In this document: piece after piece, positions 10,996-23,224 of the stretch
Position numbering within the stretch: the first letter of the stretch is position 1
Layout: each line of letters begins with the position of its first letter
From: Tillandsia leiboldiana
Lineage: Eukaryota > Streptophyta > Magnoliopsida > Poales > Bromeliaceae
Length of the DNA stretch: 64,000 nucleotides
Direction of reading: 5' to 3'
Assembly (NCBI GenBank): GCA_029204045.2
Contig: JAQNDB010000482.1
Span: 17,674 to 81,673 of the forward strand
Made by a program: the position numbers and the translations under genes
The notes under the pieces: generated by a model
The model's input: the letters and a program-made list of their open reading frames with translations, nothing else
What the model was told of the DNA's origin: nothing
The model's database searches: none

Positions 10996-12671
10996 TCCTT
11001 GGGTCCCGGTGCCGCCGTAACCACCTATCATACTGTCGCTATAACCTGTGTGCTATAACTATCTCAACCATCAAGCCTCCTCTCGTTTTCCTCGCAGAAG
11101 GTCAAAGTCCTCTCTTTCCTCAGCCAAAACATCCTGTGGCGTTGTGCCAATCACTCTCAAGCACATGGTCAAGATACCGGACTGCCACAATTACCAATAA
11201 GTCTGCCGGTAACTCGCAGTCTCAGCTGCACCGGACATGATCCAAAAGCCTCCTCCACATGCACAACAACAACAGAAATTTGTACCTCTAGTGCACGTGG
11301 TAATAATTCTGCCTCTAGTCCATGCAGGAATACAACATGCTCTAACTCCGACTGCTGTGATGAAATCACACCAGCGACAACTTAATCCACTACCGTGGCG
11401 CCCTCCAACCGGGCGGCACAGATTCATCCACTCGATGCAAGTGGTTGTCGCTCAATCTGCCTGAAAATCAGGACTATCCACATAGGGAGTACGACCTCTG
11501 TCTCTGCTCACACTGGGGCGACGAATAAGGTCCTCCGCAGATAACAAATCCACGCTACCGCTGCGCCACTCTGGTATAGATGCTAATGCTGCCATCGAGG
11601 TCCACCCGATCTCTGGCATCTCGGGAACCCGTTATCCTGGAAAAAGAAATAAAAAATGCCTCTGCCGGTCGATCTGTCCTCCATCACCCGGCGCCAAGCG
11701 CCAATATCCTGAACTCGCCCCTAGCGGCAGATCCGCATCCAAAGGAACTGCAACTCCACGCTCCCTACACAACGCCCACACGATCGAGGCGTCAATAATC
11801 CGTAACTGAGGGACTAACTATACTAAAAGGTATCCTAGCGCAATCCACTCCTAGCCACATATCCTATGCGCCTCGTCCCTCGAACCTGGAGCGCGCAGTT
11901 CAACAACTGCCAAAACTCTCTAGCACAGGGAGGCTCTCAATTGATCACTCCATCACCACCAACCACGACTCTGCCTCCAAATGCTCCAACTCAATCTTAC
12001 GAGTCGGGGTGGTTCATCTGCCAAATCTGGCTCAATAGATCGATCGCGTCCCCTCAGCTCACCAGCTGTCAACTATCCACCCTACCTCGGTGCCTTGCCA
12101 CTAAACATTGGTACAGAGGGGGCTACTCACTCCATCGGTGCCACAGAAATCCCCGCCACTGAGGATACTGCAACCGGGTGGTCTCGGAAGGAAGCACTGT
12201 CGAGCTGCCCATTGCTCTGACAACTGCGTCACTAAAACCAACTGCTCGCTCACTCTGCCGCTGATAAGCCTCTAACAATCCTGTCATCTGGGTCCGGAGC
12301 GCTCTGACCTCAATCCGGGTATCCGGCCCAAAACCGACCGCTCAAGCTCACTACTATGACAGGATACACATGGGTCAAAACCCAGCGTTGGGGAGACACA
12401 GCTCGCCACGACAAAACTGCAAATCAGCACACAAAAGCCACTCGACCCAATCCAGCGAAAGTCTAGAGCATGTTACCCATTCCGCAGCATTATGTTGTCT
12501 GCAGCCAACATAATCGCTTAGGAGAATAAACATGCCAATCACTCTTCCCCTCCCTTGGGAGAGGTATAAAACTCAATCAGGACTCTCGCTATAAATCACG
12601 ACTCTCACGAAGTCAACCAAGGGTCAAACCATAAGCCTAAGGTATCTATGTCCACCATGACCTACAACCTA

Positions 12672-12684
12672 GGCTCTGATACCA
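12672..12684 (-). promoter_or_regulatory. Primer binding site (initiator Met-tRNA type)
   Basis: The minus strand reads TGGTATCAGAGCC eight bases downstream of the LTR end at 12693. It is complementary to the 3' end of plant initiator tRNA-Met, the usual minus-strand primer for these elements. It marks 12693-16802 as the 5' LTR of copy 1. Confidence 0.85.
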
Positions 12685-15224
12685 ACCTAATCTGTCACGC
12701 CCCGGGGTCGAAACTGCAACCCGGGCTCGCCAACAGATCCGCCACCTATGCCAAACCCCGCATAGGCGAAGCGTCCTACCTGCAAGAAAAGTACTACAGC
12801 TAACAGATATCAGAGCTATAAATGAAAATCTGCTGTATGACTAAAATCAACCACTGTACAACTGAAAATAATACAACAATGTCCATCTCCCAAAAATGGT
12901 AATGATACAATATCCTCATATACAAAGCTCAAAACTCAACAGGGAGATATCTCCAATAAATACATCAGTGTACAGGCTCTCAATACATATCATATCCTCA
13001 CTACAGGAGTCTCTCAAAAGAGGAAAACAAAAAAGCCAATCTATCGCCGGTCTCCTCTGAAGGGGGTACCGCTACTCTCCAAAGACGGGTAGGGATCTAG
13101 CTCGTGACTCACTCGCCTCGATCAACAACCGCAGAATCAGCAACACCCGCTAAGACTCTGCAAAACAAAGGAGAGGGAGGAAAAAGGAGGGGAAAAACCC
13201 CCAAAGGGCGTGAGAACTACACCAAAAAGGGAGTTCTCAGCGGGTACCACCGCCAGACCCGACGGTCTGCCCACTAAGTCCTCAAGAGACATAATATAAC
13301 CAAAGAAGTGGGAACTGAACAAGAATGCTGATGTCACCTAACAGCTACCAAGCCTCCATCTAAATGCTCAAAAGGGGAGAAACAAAGTATGGTATGCAAC
13401 CACTAGCACATGAAGTGCACAATCGACTCAATCGAGCTGACTGCCACATCTTGTCCAGTCAAACCTGCGCCCCACCTACGACTTCCTCCCGCTGACGGGC
13501 AGGAATTACGTAGGGCGTCCAAACGGACTAACTTGCTATCGAGTAGTGGCTCATGCAGGCTATAGTCGGAATCCATGCTCTTTCTCAGAACGGATAGCCT
13601 CAAGATGCTCAACCTCTTACACAACGGTCAACAACTCACAATGACCTTGGGACCACCGTCAATCCCCGAACGGTTCCCAACAACACTAGCACTGGTCTAA
13701 ACACAGCTACTAGACTTTACTCGGTCCCCCCTGACACAAGTGCAACAATAAAGTAAATGCCTGTAACGACCTCAATCTGGTGCCACTAGTAAAACTGGTA
13801 CTGCCTGATGTGCCTGATAAATCGGGTATGCTGGCCAAAGCATAACACCGATAAGGGATAGGAGTCTCAAGGACTCAAAGTAAGTAACAGATCGGCCACT
13901 CTAACCGTCCGATCGCACACTCCGGAGTGGCACTCGAGGGGAGCGACCCACACGAGTAAAGTATCTCAGTAACCAGTAACAGAAGTATAAATCAGCAGGA
14001 CTTGATCATGACTCTGATCAAAGTGGGAAAGCCCAACCACTAAAGAAGCCTCGGTCCTCAATCAGATGCAATAAGACTCAAATAGTGGGAAACTCTGTCC
14101 ACTAGAGAAATCAGATACCCAATCTGGTGCATAAATAAATATCCGGTCAACCGCCCAATATCCGCGGTTGCCGTAATACCCTGCCGTCTATAATCAAGTC
14201 CTATAACCGACCTCCGGTCAACTGCCCAAAGTCCGCGGTCACCGCAAACCCTGCCAACCACAATCCAACACAACCCGTCCCTGACACCAATGTCCCGGTT
14301 ACACTACCCAGACCCCTGCTTGAACCCGAGCAACACTGACCACCTGACTAACAAAGAAAGAGAAAATGATAACATGGTTTCTCCTAAGTCAAGTTCCAAA
14401 AGTAGTGCAGCAGTAAAAGATGGCCTAACTACATGTCCATACAAGCATGCTTTTGTCCTCAGAAACGATAAAAGAGGGTGAAACATATAATAGCAAAGCA
14501 TGCTAACATATTCCTGCTATGATATACCAATCTCACACAAGTAGGCCATTCCTTGCTTACCTCTCACTCATATCAGTTGTACATCAAATATGGCTGCTAT
14601 CAGTCATAGAAGGGTGACATCCCCAATATGTGCACTTACATTCACCATAACATAACAATCTTATCAATATTAAGCTTACCCACCTGAAGAGCTCAATCCA
14701 AGGCAAACCTGGGGTTGGTGAAAAGCGTGGCCACTGGCACGCACAATCCGCTGAACCCGTATCCACGGTACATGTCGCGCAAACCTCGGCTCCCAGCAGT
14801 GTTCCAAAAACACTCGCGAACCCTCCTGGGTACAACAAAAGGTCCAAAGTTACACTTTATGCTAAAATATCCAAGTATACACCATCTGCTGAAACCAGTC
14901 CCGAAGATGTGCAATTTTCACCAGCAGAACGGACTCTAAAAAATCCACCAAAAATACGGACGCGATCGTCGTGTCGAGCCCTTCGAAACGAGTAACTGTA
15001 CGTCAAAATTCGAGACCCGGAGGCCGAGTTACAAATTCCACAACGCGGTGAGCGCGAAAGTCCACAACAAACACAACTGTAATACTCTGCACAGTAAAGG
15101 GGAAAGAAGTATACCTTCGGGCGAATCTCAGAAAATTCCCGAAAAACACGACGGTAATCCTTGCGACGAGTAGATGCAATGAGTGTAAAGGCACGCCTCA
15201 ATCCGAGTTCGTACAACAAGTTGC

Positions 15225-15430
15225 ACGCAAAACGGTGCACACTTTATGAGTCCGCGCGCAAAACGATGCGCGGCCACCAAACCTGCACGCAAAACGATGT
15301 ACGCCATTAAAACTCGAACGCAAAACGGCGCGCGCCAACACGACCTCCACGCGAAACGGTGCACGTACCTCGAATCTGCACGCAAAACGGAGCACGCTTC
15401 CCTTAAGGTTGCACGCAAAACGAGGCGCGT
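15225..15430 (-). repeat. Variable repeat with CGCAAAACG core
   Basis: Seven copies of GC-rich units around a CGCAAAACG or CGCGAAACG core, spaced about 25-37 bases apart. Two units flank the core with perfect short inverted repeats (TGCAC/GTGCA and CCGCGC/GCGCGG). The Y LTR fragment at 7110-9189 lacks the array at the corresponding place. One related unit occurs at 4257-4275 in the solo LTR. Confidence 0.7.
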
Positions 15431-15758
15431 CCAAAATGCCAGCAACAGTCCACGCAGTAAAATGGCACAGTAAAACATGGTCCCTAACACGCATGAGGGC
15501 GTGGGGTCAAATCCGAAATCCAAAAGGAAACTCAAGACTGTGCCAAAAATACCGCAAAACAACAAACGGGACCTACCTCGAACCGTCGCGCTGTCCAACG
15601 CGTCAATCCAGCTCCTTGGAACACCTTGTACGCTCCACGGGGTCAACGGCGCGCTCGCGCACCCACGAAAACCCCCCCACGAATTGCCCTCTCCCTCCCC
15701 TTAGCCTCTCTGTGCGAGCAAAAAAGGAGAAAAGAGACGAAATGGGGCGATTCGGGCC

Positions 15759-16243
15759 TTTATAGGCCGAAATCCCAGATTCGGGCGCAACTTCCGGGCG
15801 CCCAAAACTGGTTTCCGGGTTGCTACAGTAACCAGCCCCGCGGTCCACGCATCCACGCCGCGCCAGTGAGGCGCCACGTCATCCGCGTTCAGCCAATGGG
15901 GGAGCGACACGTGTCCCTGGACCCGTGCACCGCGACCACGGGACCGCGGCGGCCAATCGGCGGCCGCCACGTGTACCGCACTTGCGCCCGCTCTGACGCA
16001 TGGCCACAGCGATGCGTCACATCGCGTGCTGAGCCGCGAATGGGAGGCCGACATGTGGCCTGCCCCCGCTGACGCCGCGCTTGGGCTCACGCGCCTTCCT
16101 CGCGCGGGTCTACGCCTCTACCAGGCGCGCTTCCCGAGGTGGCGCGCAGGTCTGCGCCTCTGCCAGGCACGCTTCCCGAGGTGGTCCCCCGCCAGCTCCG
16201 TAAACTAGGTCCACGGCACCGACCTATCAGAACCCGCCACGTG
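15759..16243 (-). promoter_or_regulatory. LTR promoter: TATA box and G-boxes
   Basis: A minus-strand TATA box (TTTATA on plus, 15759-15764) has CACGTG palindromes upstream at 15908-15913, 15968-15973 and 16238-16243. Further ACGT-core words (GCCACGTCA near 15872) lie between them. The role is inferred from position and from the same layout in the other LTRs. Confidence 0.5.
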
Positions 16244-16802
16244 TCCACCCTCCGATGCACGCCGGCTCGTGGATTGCGCGCCTGCCCGCGCGCCCGCGCG
16301 CCTGCGCGCCTGCCCGCGCTCCTGCCCGCGCGCTTCACGCTACCCGCGCCTGCCCGCCGCCGCGCTTGTGCCTGCCCGAGCCCGCGTCGCCGCGCTCCGC
16401 CGTTGCCCACCGCTGCCGAAACAGTGTCAAGGTGTCTCGAAAATCATGCGCGACATCCGGGCTCCGAAAAAAGCAAGTAAATAGTCCATTTTCACCGTTT
16501 TCGCGCGCTGAATCCAAATCGGCTGTCCGATTTGCCAAATTCAAATTCCAAAATTCGCCGAATGCATCCAGACAAGTGTTTTTACCCCAAATTTCGCGTT
16601 GAATCCATTCTTGACATCTGTTCCATGCGAGAACACTTCTAAACACTCAACGGGGTCCTACAATCACTCACATGATCTATTTTAAGCCCGAAGTCCAACA
16701 TTTGTGTCCAAATTGTGCACAATCACCACCGACACACCACGTAGGTCTCCAGAAGCCACCCCAACGCACTGCAACAACTCTGCGGAGATCCTGGTCTTCA
16801 CA

Positions 16803-16843
16803 TCCTCCCCCACTAAAAGAAAGTTTCGTCCTCGAAACTAGCT
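16803..16843 (-). promoter_or_regulatory. PPT and upstream hairpin (family Y)
   Basis: The minus strand reads GTTTCGAGGACGAAAC (a perfect 6-bp stem with AGGA loop), then CTTTTAGTGGGGGAGGA, then the LTR start. The purine tract primes plus-strand DNA synthesis. The hairpin also precedes the PPT in the T element (41520-41552), and the L element carries two copies at the same place. Confidence 0.75.
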
Positions 16844-16859
16844 CGATTCTACCAGGAGT

Positions 16860-17300
16860 CACAAACACCAAGGGTAAGTACTCAACATCGTCATCTCCAT
16901 CTCCAAGTCGCTACTCACTCCCCGTGATCACTCCTCAACAACAACAACAACGACAACCAGTACGGCATAGCCCGATTGCGCAACCTCTAATCTCACGAGC
17001 CTGAATTCGCAACGGGCGTCCCTCGTACTCCAAACATTCCTAGATCTCAAATGGGGCGAGTCAATCACGGTCGAGGGATCCAAAAACATAACCTTCCTAA
17101 GCTGAGACATGAAACACAACAGGGGTTCCATCAAAAGTTGGGGGAAACAAGATAACCGCCAGTGCAACACGCACCAAACCACAACCTGCGTCAACTCAAC
17201 CAAGGCAACCCGAAGCACACCCACACGATTACCCAATAAGGAAAAGAGCCCTAACAAGGAGGGGTCCTCACTCGGTGACTCCCGAATCTTGACCATCCGA
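16860..17300 (-). pseudogene. Decayed integrase C-terminus/chromodomain
   Basis: The minus strand across frames gives PPTFDGTPVVFHVS, then SQLRKVMFLDPSTVID, matching the PPRLAGVHDVFHVSTLRRYV-DPSHIIDF segment of the T element (41220-41310). The chromodomain that should follow is only hinted at. Two or more frameshifts make it a pseudogene. Confidence 0.65.
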
Positions 17301-17479
17301 GTGAACTACTCAGCCGCGGTCTATCATCCAAAGGAACCCTCAGGGACACAACCACAAGCCATGTTTGCCTCAACAGTCAACACAGCGCCAGCTGTGGAAT
17401 CATCCAACTCAACCCCAGACAGCTTTCCTGCTCCAGGTATCCGCCAACGCCGTGGCCCTGTCTGGGTGATCCAGAATGC

Positions 17480-17950
17480 TAAACAATAACCCAACGATAA
17501 CTCTACGGTCACAACAGAAGGCATCACTAAAACTCGCAAATCTCTCTCCCAACACTGGAAATGCTAGCATTGGCGCTGGTATCAGTCTCATCATCCAATT
17601 GCCAAGCTCTCCTGGCACTACCCAGTCCAAGAAGCCCCTTACCTTGACCATAATTGTCGACCTCGGCCAATTCCCAAATGGTATCCATATTGGCCGGATT
17701 TCCACCACCGCTCCTACGGCTCGAACAAAGTGACCCAAGAAGGTAGGTTTCTGAAGCTACAACTTGTACCTCAATAACTTGGCATACAGCTTCATCCAAA
17801 CATTGTAGCAGATCCACAAGTGCCCATCGTGCTCCAAGTCGCTCTGGGAGTAAATCCAAATATCCCCGGAGGATCTTATTACCAATCCAATCAAGTATAG
17901 CTGGAGCACAATTCCTCAAATCATAAGAGTGGCAGGGCATTAATCAATCC
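17480..17950 (-). pseudogene. Decayed Ty3 reverse transcriptase/RNase H, copy 2
   Basis: Same content as 10100-10530 with a few substitutions: YSQSDLEH at 17830-17853, FLGHFVRAVG, NWPRSTIMVKVR, ERFASFSDA. The catalytic F-I-D-D box is degraded. The shared frameshifts in both copies show that the decay predates the tandem arrangement, or that one copy derives from the other. Confidence 0.7.
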
Positions 17951-18137
17951 ACTTGGCCTCACTATGAGCTCATGATGCCCTACCGTGTCCTGAACGCCAT
18001 CTAGGCAAGATCCTCGGCTGTCTGATTCCAAGTAGGTACTCACACCATACTATAACTGCCGGAGTATGACTCCATCGAAAGGTTCTAGATACCACCCGGA
18101 CCTGCCTACACTCGAACCAAAAAAAAGACAATCACAG

Positions 18138-18215
18138 TCGTGTATCAACAACGCGGCATCACCACCGTGTATCAACGGCGTGGCATCACCACCGTATATC
18201 AACGGCGTGACACTA
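18138..18215 (-). repeat. 27-bp minisatellite inside decayed pol, copy 2
   Basis: Three consecutive units with a CAACGGCGTGGCATCACCAC core, at the same place as 10728-10795 in copy 1. Confidence 0.8.
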
Positions 18216-18420
18216 GGTCAAACAGACCCCACGATCCATCAGACCCTGCAACTGCGCCATCAGCTCTCTCAGCTCTAAAGGCGACATCCAATGAGGTGTT
18301 GTCGAGGGTGGTGCGGTTCCCCGAACCACGTCAAACGCAATCTCTATCTCCCTAACCGGCGGCATTATCTACAGCTCAGGTGAAATCACACCCGGGATCT
18401 CGTGGCAACAGAGATATCCT
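18215..18420 (-). pseudogene. Decayed protease-RT linker of Ty3 pol, copy 2
   Basis: The minus strand again encodes REIEIAFDVV and ELRELMAQLQ-like residues, as in copy 1 (10770-10995). It is separated from RT by the 27-bp array. Confidence 0.65.
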
Positions 18421-19190
18421 TAGGTCCCGGTGCCGCCGTAAGCACCTATCATACTGTCGCTATAACCTGTGTGCTATAACTATCTCAACCATCAAGCCTC
18501 CTCTCGGCTACCTCGCAGAAGGTCAAAGTCCCCTCTTTCCTCAGCCAAAACATCCTGTGGCGTTGTGCCAATCACTCTCAAGCACATGGTCAAGATACCA
18601 GATTGCCACAATTACCAATAAGTCTACCGGTAACTCGCAGTCTCAGCTGCACTGGACATGATCCAAAAGCCTCCTCCACATGCACAACAACAACAGAAAC
18701 CTGTACCTCTAGTGCACGTGGTAATAATTCTGCCTCTAGTCCATGCAGGAATACAGCATGCTCTAACTCCGACTGCTGTGATGAAATCACACCAGCGACA
18801 ACTTAATCCACTACCGTGGCGCCCTCCAACCGGGCGGCACAGATTCATCCACTCGATGCAAGTGGTTGTCGCTCAATCTGCCTGAAAATCAGGACTATCC
18901 ACATAGGGAGTACGACCTCTGTCTCTGCTCACACTGGGGCGACGAATAAGGTCCTCCGCAGATAACAAATCCACGCTACCGCTGCGCCACTCTGATATAG
19001 ATGCTGATGCTGCCATCGGGGTCCACCCGATCTCTGGCATCTCAGGAACCCGTTATCCTGGAAAAAGAAATAAAAAATGCCTCTGCCGGTCGATCTGTCC
19101 TCCATCACCCGGCGCCAAGCGCCAATATCCTGAACTCGCCCCTAGCGGCAGATCCGTATCCAAAGGAACTGCAACTCCACGCTCCCTACA

Positions 19191-20058
19191 CAACGTGTCA
19201 CGCCCCGGGTGTAAACCAGAACCCGAGCTCGTCTATAGATCCGCCGTGCACATAGAATTTCCCGTGTACACGAAGCGCTGGTAACCTGCTCAGATATAAA
19301 GATATAGTAAAGGAGCATAAAAACAAAAGTAAACTAAAACTAGTGCATCTCAGACAAATACTGGAAAGGAAAGTACAACAACATAACTCTCATAAATATA
19401 CAGGTGTCTCTACCAGCTCACAAAATAAAAATACATCCAGCTGGCCGAAGCCAGACCCTAAAATAAAAGGAAAATACAACCGTCTGAGTGTACTGGGGAT
19501 ACACCAAAATCTACTGAACTCTGTATCAGGTAAGCAGCTAACTAGTCAACGATCCTCTTACCTCGGTCCTGGGAAGAGGGTCCCGCAGCTCCTGCAGAGG
19601 ACTCTGCAAAACAAAGGGGAAAAGAAAAGGAAAAGCGTGGGGGTGAGAACTACTATAAAGACAGTAGCCTCCCCTAGTGGGTAAACCTCAACTCGAACTT
19701 GCCCACTAGGACTACGAGAGGCGAAAATAATAAAGGTGGTAAACTCTATGTATGACTACTGATAAAAGCTACCACTAATATGCCTCTACATGCCCAGCTA
19801 AAAAGATAGCTAAATGTATGCATCAGAATATAACTGCCTGCCAGGGTAGCCCAATCTAAACACCAATGAACACCGGTACTACCTGCTATGCCTACTAACT
19901 CACAACTCAGCTGCGGGGTGCAGACCAGTTCCTGACCGACACGGTCCCATCCCAAAGGCAACAGACCGGCTCCTGACCGGCACGGTCACAAGTACACACA
20001 CTCCGGAGTGGCACTCAAGGGGAGCAACCCTCACGAGTGAAAATAAGTCGCCACAAGT
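19191..20058 (-). mobile_element. Family T Ty3 LTR, 3' end portion (arm A)
   Basis: It starts at 19196 with TGTCACGCCCCGGGTG, the reverse complement of the T LTR end, and is preceded by target-site sequence CAACG (19191-19195). It is the inverted counterpart of 63200-64000. At 20054-20058 it is cut by the copia element with TSD CAAGT, the complement of the ACTTG seen in arm B. The other end of this LTR should lie beyond the gap at 33840 and is not seen here. Confidence 0.8.
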
Positions 20059-21455
20059 TGTTGGTTTTTATAGGATCCACAAGGATCTAAATAGGTACTA
20101 TCAAACAACTAGAGGGGGGGGTGAATAGGTGTAATACTTATAAAACCAAATCTCAGTGCAAAATAAAAACCAATGCGGAAAATAAAAACAGCACACCGAG
20201 ATATACGTGGAAACTCCAATCCAGGAGAAAAACCACGGGACCAACACGCAATAACAATCCACTAAGAATAGAAGAATAACAAGGTGATTACCGACTCCAC
20301 GGACTCAAACCCCTCCTTCAGCTTCTTCGGACCTTGCGCTCACCGAATGGATGTCCACGCAATAACAATCCACTAAGAAAAGAAGAATAACAAGGTGATT
20401 ACCGTCTCGACGGATTTAACCCCTCCTTCAACTTCTTCGGACCTTGCGCTCCACCGATTGCACGTCCACTGCACACGTTCGAATCCACGAACGCCACTCG
20501 AATCCACGAGCACACGTTTCGAATCCACGAAACGCCTTTAGCACACCGAATCCACGATGCCACATCGAATCCACGACGCAAACTCAGCCGGTAAGAATAT
20601 TGGCTTCAATGGTGATCCTTTGCTTAGATTATCAATGAATATCCATGGGAAAAATCTCTAAGCAAAGATTAGATCAATTCGACAAAAGATATGTTCTTGA
20701 AAGAACCGTCGAATTGACCTAAAAGAGGTTATAAAGAAGAACGATAAAAACCTAGCCTCTAGGGTTGCTCTTAAGTGTTTTATCAATTGATCGGCCGTGC
20801 TCCCCACGTTTTTGAGAAACCCTAAATGTCTATTTATAGGTTAGAAACCTTTGGAAAGAGATAAGAATCAAAAACTTACCTTATATGGAAATTTTCAGGA
20901 CGGCGATCCGGATCGGATTTACTGTGATCCGGATCGTCGTAGCGAGTCAGGCTATTCCAGAAAAACAGGGTTCGGGATCCGGATTGAAATGCCCGATCCG
21001 GATCGTTCATGTATTCCAGCAAAAACCCATGTTCGGGATCCGGATCGAAATGACCTTTGATCCGGATCGGATTTGCCAATGAACAAGCACCCTTCAGGAT
21101 CCGGATTGGACTGTCTGATCCGGATCTTGAACATGTCCCATGTGCAGTTCTTGATTTTTATGCAATAAAAAATTCATCCAAGTGTTTCTACACTATAAGA
21201 AAGTATTCGGATCACCAAAATTATTTAGTTAACCATACCTGATCCTTTTGAATACTTTCTTCTTGAGATTGATTTAACTGATCCACAATTCTTCAACTTC
21301 AATCTTCAAGAATGAAGACACTGAGTGTCAACTTGAGCTCTTGTTGAATCTTCTCTAAGTCTTTGATTGCTGATTGACAATTTGATCCATTTAAGACTCC
21401 GACTCAACTCACTGACTTGACTCACGAAATATGCCAACACCAAAATGCTGTAACA
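20059..21455 (-). mobile_element. Copia 3' LTR (arm A, 1397 bp)
   Basis: Inverted copy of 61807-63199. On the minus strand it starts TGTTACAGCATTTTGG and ends CCTATAAAAACCAACA. It contains the five-hairpin TGGATT array (about 20474-20579), the ATCCGGAT palindrome array (about 20900-21125) and the GAATAGGTG-CACCCCCC-type end. The adjacent PPT (read as ATCTCCCCCTTTGG on plus) follows at 21456. A few substitutions and indels separate it from the arm B LTRs. Confidence 0.85.
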
Positions 21456-23224
21456 ATCTCCCCCTTTGGCAATTTCGTGACAAAACCCAAAAATACATAA
21501 AAGCGCTCAAGTCACTCATCTTAAACCAAAAAATCGAAACTCAATGTCATCACCAAAACATTGACTTTCTTTGCGTGAAAGATCCAATAAACAAAAATAC
21601 ATTTGAACCCGTCTTAGAACAAACTCTATGACTTAGGACTTGGAGTCTTAAAGTGATGTAGATCCTGCAAAAACAAAACTCCAAACAAATCAAAAGTCAG
21701 TCGTTAGAAATTAAATGTAAATCCTACATTTGATTCGTCCTTTTGGTTCTTTTGTTTTTCGGCTCCTTTTTCTCATCTCCTTTCTTTTTCTCGATGATCT
21801 CATCTCCGTCTCCCCCTATCTCGATGATCTCATCTCTGTCTATTTCTCTCTTCTCCCCTATTTCTCTTCTCCCCCTTTTTGTCACAAATTATCAAACAGT
21901 GAACATACTAGACAAAAGGAAATCACTAACAGCATTAGTCCATAGTGAAAGAGAGATAAAAGCTCAGTTCCGGTATATAACAAAAACATAGATTGCGTAC
22001 CGGTACTCGAACGCAAAAATCAAATAATTTCTTGAAACAAATCCAGATTTTGAAATATTTGAATTACCGATTTGTATTCCATCAAGAAAACAATTTAAGT
22101 GCTTGAGAATAATATGAGATCACATAGATGTCATTCAATCCAATTAATTTCACAAAAATTAAAAAGATTTACTCCGAAATCATGAAAAACAAAGATAAAA
22201 CATTATAAACCGTTTTTCACATTATATACGTCAAACACAAGTCATCAAAAATAATCTTGAGATCCAAAGTCTATCAAGATGTAACGGATGTACAAAGATG
22301 ACTTACTGAGATTTCCAAATGACATCAATTTGATTTCTTACCCTTTCAAATTTGAGATAAGCACTAAAATACCTAAGGGTGGCTCTTTGAGCATCTTTCA
22401 ACTATCCCACCTTATACCAACCAGGAGATTGTTCAGAATATAAGAACTTTGAATATGAATCTCCGAATGCTTCAACTAAACAAAATTTCATAAAATAATT
22501 TTCAAGCATCCAAAACATGTGGCAACTTTTTCCAACATGTGGTGGTAGTTTTCACACTCCTTTCGGATGTAACTCTTTCCACATCTTTTACAATTCATTT
22601 ATTTACCCTTGTAAGAATGCAATCTCTTACGTGAAAGAATTAAATCCCAAATTTTAGTCTATCGGTTGTCTCACGTTTATCACAATGAATTCACATAACC
22701 GAGATAGAATAATCATCTAAAGATCACACATGATTTCTAAAATTTGATGAATATAATTATCAAAAACTCCTATAATGAAATATCTTCAAGAATTATGATT
22801 ATGGAGTAAAGTTGATAATTCAAATAAAATTAAATTGGAGTGATTGAAAGTGAAAACCCTTTTTATTCAATGCACTTGTTCGTTAAAATCCTTTTGTTTA
22901 AAAAAAAAATATAAAAACGAAGAGCATTGAAAACATGTAATGCAGAGATTCAGAAAAATATGAAAGGAAAACCAATCAAAGCATTACATACAGTCATCAG
23001 CTATTTAGAACTTAAGACAAGGAAAGATATCACCTTTCCGAATCCAAAATTGTCGAATTTTGGGTTGTCTTGATTCATTGTGGTTGGGAGATGATAGCTT
23101 TGACTGTTGATCCACCTTAGGTCTTTGCCTCGCAGTGATCCACTTGTATGATTGATGTTGTGGCTCGGACCTTTGGTGGTTTGAGTGAACTCCATTGACT
23201 TGATGTGTCTTTTGATTCCGTTGA
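21456..23224 (-). mobile_element. Copia 3' untranslated internal region (arm A)
   Basis: AT-rich internal sequence between the gag stop (minus strand, 23001-23003) and the PPT. It contains the GATGAGATCATCGAG double repeat and no protease, integrase, RT or RNase H motif in any frame. It mirrors 60034-61806. Confidence 0.8.
23001..23224 (-). CDS. Copia gag, C-terminal tail (arm A)
   Basis: The minus-strand frame continues from the gag exon at 26531-27235 across the solo LTR. It runs through MEFTQTTKGPSHNINH to NFGFGKVISFLVLSSK and a stop at 23001-23003. No protease follows, so this copia encodes Gag only. Arm B has a one-base deletion near 60143 that breaks this tail. Confidence 0.55.

Larger units (their letters stand above)
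10072..12692 (-). mobile_element. Family Y internal region, copy 1 (decayed Ty3 element)
   Basis: This is homologous to 17490-19195 and then extends to the PBS, giving the part of the internal region missing from copy 2. On the minus strand the order from the PBS is decayed gag (about 11860-12250, with AESWL-like residues), then the end of the pre-RT linker, then decayed RT and RNase H (10100-10530). No open reading frame longer than about 160 codons survives. The element cannot encode working proteins. Confidence 0.75.
12693..16802 (-). mobile_element. Complete family Y LTR (4110 bp, minus orientation)
   Basis: On the minus strand it begins TGTGAAGACCAGGATC at 16802 and ends CGACCCCGGGGCGTGACA at 12693. 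It is flanked by a PBS at the low-coordinate side and a PPT with its hairpin at the high-coordinate side, so it serves as 5' LTR for the internal region at 10072-12692 and 3' LTR for the one at 16803-19195. The related solo LTR at 34135-38218 has nearly the same length (4084 bp) and ends. It contains a minus-strand TATA box near 15759-15764, three CACGTG sites (15908, 15968, 16238) and a local repeat at 15225-15430. No gene is present. Confidence 0.85.
16803..19195 (-). mobile_element. Family Y internal region, copy 2 (decayed, truncated by insertion)
   Basis: On the minus strand this ends with a purine-rich tract (CTTTTAGTGGGGGAGGA, 16803-16819) directly before the LTR start, which is a PPT. 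Going upstream it holds decayed integrase/chromodomain end, decayed RT/RNase H, the 27-bp array and the pre-RT linker. A minus-oriented family T LTR is inserted at 19196 (TSD CAACG). The uninterrupted sequence is seen in copy 1 near 11765, which confirms the insertion point. Confidence 0.8.
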
